Shown piece after piece: positions 4,826 through 9,498 of a DNA stretch of 9,498 nt. The notes under the pieces are model-generated. The model was not told the origin of the DNA and ran no database searches. It saw only the letters and a program-made list of their open reading frames with translations. The position numbers and the translations under genes are program-made. Location of the stretch: positions 1 to 9,498 of the forward strand of contig SCSV01000355.1 of the NCBI GenBank assembly GCA_004297555.1, read 5' to 3'. Within the stretch, counting starts at the first letter, position 1. Each line of letters begins with the position of its first letter. The DNA comes from Salinibacterium sp. Lineage in GTDB: Bacteria; Actinomycetota; Actinomycetes; Actinomycetales; Microbacteriaceae.

Positions 4826-7800
4826 ACCGCGCGCCAGCGCTCGAGCAACTCGGCTTCGTCGAAGATGCGCTCCGGCCGGATCGTGCGGTCGTCCGATACG
4901 TAGTAGAAGACCGCGTCGATCGCGCTCGGGTCGATCCCCCGCCACTTCGCGTAGGCGAGCCGGTAGAGGGCGAGCTGCAGTTGTTTCTCTTCCAGATCCT
5001 TCTCGCTGCTCGGCGCCTTGCCGGTCTTCCAGTCGACGATCTCGAACCGATCGGGACCGAGGGCGTAGACGGCGTCGATCTTGCACACGATGACCTGCCC
5101 GTCGAACGGCAGGTGAATCTCGCGCTCCACCTCGACCGGCTTGCGGTGAGCCCACGGGCTCGCCTCGAACACGGCGCGCAGCCGGTCGAGCGCGGCCGCG
5201 TCGATGTAATCGCCATCGTCGAGCTCGGTCGGGAGGGCATCCAATTCTGGTGTGTCGACTCCGGTGGAGCGGTGCTCGACCCAGGCGTGAAAAAATGTGC
5301 CGAGTTGGGTGGCCCGGTAGGGACGCTCGGGCATCGGCCGTCGCAGCGAAGAAGCGACGGATGCCGAATCACCGAGGTAATCCTTGAAGCGCGAGGCCGG
5401 CACGCGCACCGGCAGCGGCACGAGACCGCCCGAGCTGAACCGTCGGCGCTCTTCGAGGAGCAGCTCCAACTCTTGGGCATGCGCACCGGCGATTCGGGGT
5501 TCGGCCGCGCGAACCGCCGCCGCCGCCCTCTCCACAGCTGGCCGTCGCGAACCGAGCGGATCGAGCGGCCAGACAATCTGTTCGAGGTTGTCGCCCATGG
5601 GGTTCTCGTCGAAGGCACTCGCCGCGGGCAGCGACTGGATCATGCCCGCCTCCGCCACAGCGGTGAGGAATCTGCTCGGCTTGCGCGCCGCCTTCTGGGT
5701 CGACCAGAACGAGCCCGATAGCAACAGCGAGTGCCTGGCCCGGGTGACGGCGACGTAGGCGAGTCGACCCTCTTCTGCTCCCAGGTGTCGCTTGACGTCG
5801 GCAGTGAACTGTTTCCTTGCTGCGGCCGCTTCTTTGCGGGTGGTCGCCGCCTCCCACTCGAAAACCGGCAATTGAGCGGCGTCCCCGCGCAATGGCCAGG
5901 GCAGTTGCCCGAACGACAGCCAGCCCTTGAACCCGCCCTCGGCAGGGAGGCCGGGCAATTCGTCTTCGACGAGTCGGGGCACGACGACGAGATCCCATTC
6001 GAGACCTTTAGCGCCATGAATCGTGAGCACTTGCACCGTGCCGGGTTCTGGTTCTTCCGGGCGCGGAGACAGGTCTTCGCGCTTCTCAGCCTCGCGCAAC
6101 CAGGAAAGGAACCCGCGCAAACTGGCGTTCTCGTCGATCGACAGGTAGCTGTCCAACGCGTCGAAAAACGCCTCGATCGCGGCCGTGCCGATCGTGCGGT
6201 AGTCGTTGGCGATCACCTCGATATCGAGCTGGAATTCGTGCAGCACGAGCGCGACGAAATCGGGCAGATCGAGGCTGGCCCGCGAACGCAGTTTGGCGAA
6301 GGTGCGTGCCGCATCGCGAAGTCGCTCGCGCCCCACCTCGGTGAATTCGGCGAGGGCGATGTGGCCGTCCTTGGCGGTGGCGACAAAGTCGAGGGCGTCG
6401 ACGATGGAACCGCCCTCCCCCTCCGCAACCGAGCGGCGGAGTTGCTCGACCACCTCGTCGTCGTATTTCTGCTGGGCGTAATCCCGGTCACGCAACCAAG
6501 AAGCCAGCCGGTTGAGCGCGTGCAGGTCTTGTACTCCGATGCGCCAGCGCGAGCCAGCGAGCAGCCGAATCAGTTCGAGCCCGGCACCGGGATCGTGCAC
6601 GACGGTCAAGGCGCTGACGAGGTCGGCGATCTCCGGCTCGGCGAGCAGACCGGCGATGCCTAGCACGTGGAATCTGATGTCCTGTCGGCGCAGCGCCCCC
6701 AGAAAGTAGCGCTGCGTCTTTCGGCTCCGGAACAGCATGGCCGCCGTCGGTGTAGTGCCGCCCTTTGCCACGAGCCGCGCCTTCAACCATTCCGCAGCGG
6801 CATCCGCCTCCTCGACGACGGTTTCGGTGAAGATGCTGTCGACGGGCAATCGCGTGGCCGTCGCACTCGGAGTGAGCTTCTCCACCCCGACCGAATGGCC
6901 GCCGAAAGAGTCGACGATCGCGTTGGCCGCGTCCAGGACGTTCGTGCCGTTGCGCCAACTCGTCGACAGGGCGTATCGGGCATCCGAAGCTCCGAACGCC
7001 ACCGCGAACTCGTTGAGATTCGAGGCGCTCGCGCCGCGCCACCCGTAGATGGACTGGTTCGGGTCGCCTACCGCCATGACCGGATGCCCGGCAAAGAGTT
7101 CGGCGAGCAACCACGTCTGCACAACCGAGGTGTCCTGGTACTCGTCGAGCAGCACCACGCGAAAACGGTCGCGCTCCTGCTCGGCAACCCGGGGCTCGGT
7201 GCGCACGATTTCGAGAGCGAGGGACACCTGATCGGAGAACTCCACGAAACCGCGCTGCCGCTTGGCCGCCTCGTACTCAAGCGCGAGGTCGAGCAGTGTC
7301 TGAAGCGCACCCACGTCGTCGACCCAGCCGGTGACGTCTGGGTACTCGCCCTGGCCTCCCGCGGGCAGCTCGCCGACGGCGACGAACCCCTGCACGAATT
7401 GCCGCACCGCGCTCACGTCGCGCAAGTTGTTCTCGCCGAGTGCGCGCGACAACCCGAGCACCGCGCTCGTGACGGTGTCGAGCGACTTGTCGAGTTCGGC
7501 GAGGCCGCTGTTGGTGCTGCGAATCAGGGTGTTGCGAGCGAGTTGCCACGCTGCCGCCTCGCCCAGAACCGTGCCGTCGCTCTCGCGCCCGAGCACGATC
7601 GCGTTGTCGCGGTAGATGGTGTTGGCGTAGGCGTTGTAGGTCGCGACGGTCGGCGCGTCGAAGGGGTCGTAGCCCGCGCCGAGCATCCCCCGGTCTGCGA
7701 GCTCCGCAATATGACCGCGGATGCGCGCACCCAGTTCCCCCGCTGCCTTGCGCGTGAATGTCAGCCCGAGCATCTGGCTCGGCAGCACGAGCTCGTTGGC

Positions 7801-7959
7801 GAGCAGCCAAAGCACCCGGTTGGCCATCGTCTCGGTCTTGCCGCTGCCCGCGCCCGCGATGACGAGGGCGGGCTGCAGCGGCGCTTCGATCACCGCCCGC
7901 TGCTGCGCGGTGGGGTGCGGCCGACCGAGGGCATCCGCAATTGTGATCGCGTCAATCAC
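4816..7959 (-). CDS. adnB: AdnB, helicase-nuclease subunit of the AdnAB DNA end-resection complex (1047 aa)
   Basis: AdnB is the lead motor and one of the two nucleases of AdnAB, the actinobacterial heterodimer that unwinds and resects double-strand-break ends for homologous recombination. The SF1 motor is canonical: HPTAQQR Q-motif (15-21), Walker A GAGSGKT 36-42, Walker B DEYQD 272-276, motif III VGDPNQSIYGWRGA 297-310, STSWRN 332-337, motif V TIHGAKGLEWD 646-656 and motif VI YVAVTRAR 735-742. The C-terminal RecB-like PD-(D/E)XK nuclease is intact: GTFFH with His891, KIDAV with Asp962, VDWKTG with Asp976 and Lys978, and the QLQLALY helix (993-999). Length is close to the roughly 1,100 residues of mycobacterial AdnB. 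Only one cysteine (959) is present, so there is no AddB-type iron-sulfur site. The GTG start at 7959 overlaps the adnA stop by 8 bases, implying translational coupling. The gene ends tail-to-tail in the phosphotransferase-fold gene. Confidence 0.95.
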   Translation of the reverse strand: MIDAITIADALGRPHPTAQQRAVIEAPLQPALVIAGAGSGKTETMANRVLWLLANELVLPSQMLGLTFTRKAAGELGARIRGHIAELADRGMLGAGYDPFDAPTVATYNAYANTIYRDNAIVLGRESDGTVLGEAAAWQLARNTLIRSTNSGLAELDKSLDTVTSAVLGLSRALGENNLRDVSAVRQFVQGFVAVGELPAGGQGEYPDVTGWVDDVGALQTLLDLALEYEAAKRQRGFVEFSDQVSLALEIVRTEPRVAEQERDRFRVVLLDEYQDTSVVQTWLLAELFAGHPVMAVGDPNQSIYGWRGASASNLNEFAVAFGASDARYALSTSWRNGTNVLDAANAIVDSFGGHSVGVEKLTPSATATRLPVDSIFTETVVEEADAAAEWLKARLVAKGGTTPTAAMLFRSRKTQRYFLGALRRQDIRFHVLGIAGLLAEPEIADLVSALTVVHDPGAGLELIRLLAGSRWRIGVQDLHALNRLASWLRDRDYAQQKYDDEVVEQLRRSVAEGEGGSIVDALDFVATAKDGHIALAEFTEVGRERLRDAARTFAKLRSRASLDLPDFVALVLHEFQLDIEVIANDYRTIGTAAIEAFFDALDSYLSIDENASLRGFLSWLREAEKREDLSPRPEEPEPGTVQVLTIHGAKGLEWDLVVVPRLVEDELPGLPAEGGFKGWLSFGQLPWPLRGDAAQLPVFEWEAATTRKEAAAARKQFTADVKRHLGAEEGRLAYVAVTRARHSLLLSGSFWSTQKAARKPSRFLTAVAEAGMIQSLPAASAFDENPMGDNLEQIVWPLDPLGSRRPAVERAAAAVRAAEPRIAGAHAQELELLLEERRRFSSGGLVPLPVRVPASRFKDYLGDSASVASSLRRPMPERPYRATQLGTFFHAWVEHRSTGVDTPELDALPTELDDGDYIDAAALDRLRAVFEASPWAHRKPVEVEREIHLPFDGQVIVCKIDAVYALGPDRFEIVDWKTGKAPSSEKDLEEKQLQLALYRLAYAKWRGIDPSAIDAVFYYVSDDRTIRPERIFDEAELLERWRAVYR
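7952..7959 (-). other. adnA stop / adnB start overlap (GTGATTGA)
   Basis: On the - strand the bases GTGATTGA contain the GTG start of adnB and, in another frame, the TGA stop of adnA (AGT GAT TGA). A weak GGGCGG lies upstream of the GTG. This layout suggests terminating ribosomes restart on adnB, helping equal supply of the two subunits. Confidence 0.8.
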
Positions 7960-9498
7960 TCGACACCGCCCGCACTCGGTGCAGCTTGAGCCGCGACGTG
8001 TCGCCGCGGCCCCAGTCCTCCAACTCGGCCTTGCCAGCGAACTCAGCCGCCGCGATCAGCATCGCAGCATCGCGCACCCGTACTCGGAACGATTCGAGTT
8101 GCTCCGCCGTGAATTGCACCTGGATGCCCTCGCGAAACTTTCGACCCCTGACACCCTGCTTGACGAAGAGCAGTTTCGCGCCCTCGCCGCGATGCTCACC
8201 GAGGCTTTCGAGCGCCTCGTCGAGCAGCCCCTCGGCGTAGGCCAGTTGGTAGGCGCCCAATTGTGGATGCGCCTCAATCTTGGCCGGGCTCGTCACCGGG
8301 CTGCCAGTCTTGAGATCGACGATCACGACAGCGCCATCGGCACTGCGCTCGACTCGGTCGATCGTGCCGCGCAGGTCGGCCTCGCCCACTTCGAGCACGA
8401 AGTGGCTCTCGGCGCCGACGAGCACTTTGTTGTCCCGCTCGAACTCGCCGAGATATTCGGAGATCGCCTCTGCGAAGCGGCGCACGATGCGGCGTTGGTT
8501 CTCGGCCAACCAGGGCGCGTCGAAGAGCAGTTCGTTCCAGCGCGATTCGATGACCGCCCAAATGGCCTCCACGCTCGAATCCGCCGCCGTCTCCATAGCC
8601 GCGTGCACGATCGTGCCGACCTTGGCGTGCAAGCCCGCGTCGGACCCCGCCATTCTCTCCAGAAACCAGTCGAGCGGGCTTTCGATGAGTTTCTCGAGCA
8701 CCGAGGGCGAAACAGGAACCCGCTGCCCTTCGAAGAGCGGGCCGATGGAGGAGATCGGCAAGAGCCCGTGCCATTCGTCGGGGTTGGCCCCAGGTACGGA
8801 TTCCGCGGCGAGGGCCGCCAGTGACGACGCTGCATCGGGCGCCGCTTCCTGCACGAGCTCCCGCCGAAGTTCACCGACCAATCCGCGCAGCGACAGCGGC
8901 CGCACACGAGTCGCATCGATCTGGCGCGCACTCGTGGGCACGAGTCCGAGGAACGGGCTGCCCGCATACTCCTCGCTCAGAACGGCCGCCACGACTAGGT
9001 GCTGCCGGGCGCGCGAAATCGCGAGAGCGAACATCCGCAACTCATCGCCGAGCACCTGGCGGCGCTCATCAATTGCGTTTGACTCGACCCCGGTGACGAT
9101 CCGCACTAGTTCTTGCGGTGCCAGCAGGGAGCCGCGCAAACGGAGGTTCGGCCAGGTGCCCTCTTGGAGCCCGGCGACGACCACGGTGTCAAACTCGAGA
9201 CCGACGACACCTGACGGGGTGGTGATCAGCACCGCGTCATCGCCGGATCGGGGCGAAAGAGTGTCTTCGGGAACATCGGCATCGAGCACCTCGGTGAGGA
9301 ACGTTGCGGGCGAAGCGTCAGGCCGGCGTTCCACGAACCGCTTCGCCGCGGTGAAGAGGGCGACGATGCCGTCGAGGTTGCGATCGGCTTCGTCGGCCGT
9401 GACGCCACGGCCGAGCGCTAGTTCATGCCAGGTCTTTGCGAGGCCGCTTCGCTCCCATGCGATCCACAGCAGTTCCTCGATCGTGCCCTCGCCCGAGC
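7952..9498 (-). CDS. adnA: AdnA, second helicase-nuclease subunit of AdnAB (C-terminal 514 aa; 5' end cut by window)
   Basis: This is the upstream gene of the adnAB operon. The frame stays open to the right edge (first complete codon 9496-9494, beginning S-G-E-G-T-I-E-E-L-L-W), so the GTG at 9334 is internal and at least half of the protein lies outside the window. Counting from the first visible residue, motif V reads TTPSGVVGLEFD (about 92-103), with the usual Ala-Lys before GLE replaced by Val-Val, and motif VI reads ALAISRAR (about 157-164). That fits the reduced motor role of AdnA in mycobacteria. The C-terminal RecB-like nuclease is intact: GTIVH with His298, GTIDR with Asp380, VDLKTG with Asp394 and Lys396, followed by the QLGAYQLAYAE helix (about 412-422). 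There is no cysteine in the visible part, so no AddB-like iron-sulfur cluster. The promoter lies outside the window. Confidence 0.93.
   Translation of the reverse strand, partial: SGEGTIEELLWIAWERSGLAKTWHELALGRGVTADEADRNLDGIVALFTAAKRFVERRPDASPATFLTEVLDADVPEDTLSPRSGDDAVLITTPSGVVGLEFDTVVVAGLQEGTWPNLRLRGSLLAPQELVRIVTGVESNAIDERRQVLGDELRMFALAISRARQHLVVAAVLSEEYAGSPFLGLVPTSARQIDATRVRPLSLRGLVGELRRELVQEAAPDAASSLAALAAESVPGANPDEWHGLLPISSIGPLFEGQRVPVSPSVLEKLIESPLDWFLERMAGSDAGLHAKVGTIVHAAMETAADSSVEAIWAVIESRWNELLFDAPWLAENQRRIVRRFAEAISEYLGEFERDNKVLVGAESHFVLEVGEADLRGTIDRVERSADGAVVIVDLKTGSPVTSPAKIEAHPQLGAYQLAYAEGLLDEALESLGEHRGEGAKLLFVKQGVRGRKFREGIQVQFTAEQLESFRVRVRDAAMLIAAAEFAGKAELEDWGRGDTSRLKLHRVRAVSSD

Noticed and set aside
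4417..7989. Chain of long + strand open frames (4417-5721, 5731-6663, 6667-7989) opposite adnB
   Set aside because: They are antisense shadows from GC-rich codon use; translations are Arg/Gly/Pro-rich with no recognisable motifs, while adnB on the - strand shows all SF1 and nuclease motifs.
7721..8824. 367-residue + strand open frame spanning the adnB/adnA junction
   Set aside because: Antisense to two well-identified nuclease/helicase genes; composition is that of a shadow frame.
9332..9334. GTG at 9334 as the start of adnA
   Set aside because: The frame stays open to the right edge with family-like sequence (GTIEELLW, TWHELALG), so this codon is internal.

Overview
The window looks like chromosomal core DNA from a high-GC actinobacterium, most likely a member of the Microbacteriaceae. 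Three things point there: strong GC bias at third codon positions with long open antisense frames, GTG and ATG starts, and a gene order that is a compacted version of the mycobacterial Rv3195-Rv3202c (uvrD2/adnAB) neighbourhood. The genus assignment is an inference from family resemblance and synteny; no search was possible. No mobile element, RNA gene or CRISPR array is visible. Coding density is close to 100 percent and no gene-free stretch reaches 300 bases.

Layout, left to right: (1) the C-terminal 410 codons of a zincin-like metallopeptidase (DUF2342/Zincin_2 type), + strand, cut by the left edge; (2) a ThiF/TOMM-cyclodehydratase-like zinc protein, + strand, 51 bases downstream and in the same reading frame; (3) a short UvrD2-type SF1 helicase, - strand, convergent with (2) and overlapping it by 65 bases; (4) a 68-base divergent promoter region; (5) an aminoglycoside/macrolide-phosphotransferase-fold protein, + strand, whose catalytic residues all appear to be lost; (6) adnB, - strand, sharing its last 10 bases with (5); (7) the C-terminal half of adnA, - strand, overlapping adnB by 8 bases and running off the right edge.

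adnA-adnB is an operon encoding the two helicase-nuclease subunits of the actinobacterial double-strand-break end-resection machine (the RecBCD/AddAB counterpart), and UvrD2 is a separate 3'-5' translocase/helicase. The pseudo-phosphotransferase lies between these repair genes and is divergently transcribed from uvrD2. The first two genes are a conserved actinobacterial neighbour pair of unknown cellular role.

The points most worth following up are the catalytically degenerate phosphotransferase-fold protein, the perfectly palindromic shared stop region by which it and AdnB both end in Tyr-Arg, the UvrD2 without HRDC and tetracysteine tail, the cyclodehydratase-like protein without a YcaO partner in view, and the RExxH (not HExxH) site of the metallopeptidase. 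None of these on its own proves a new system.
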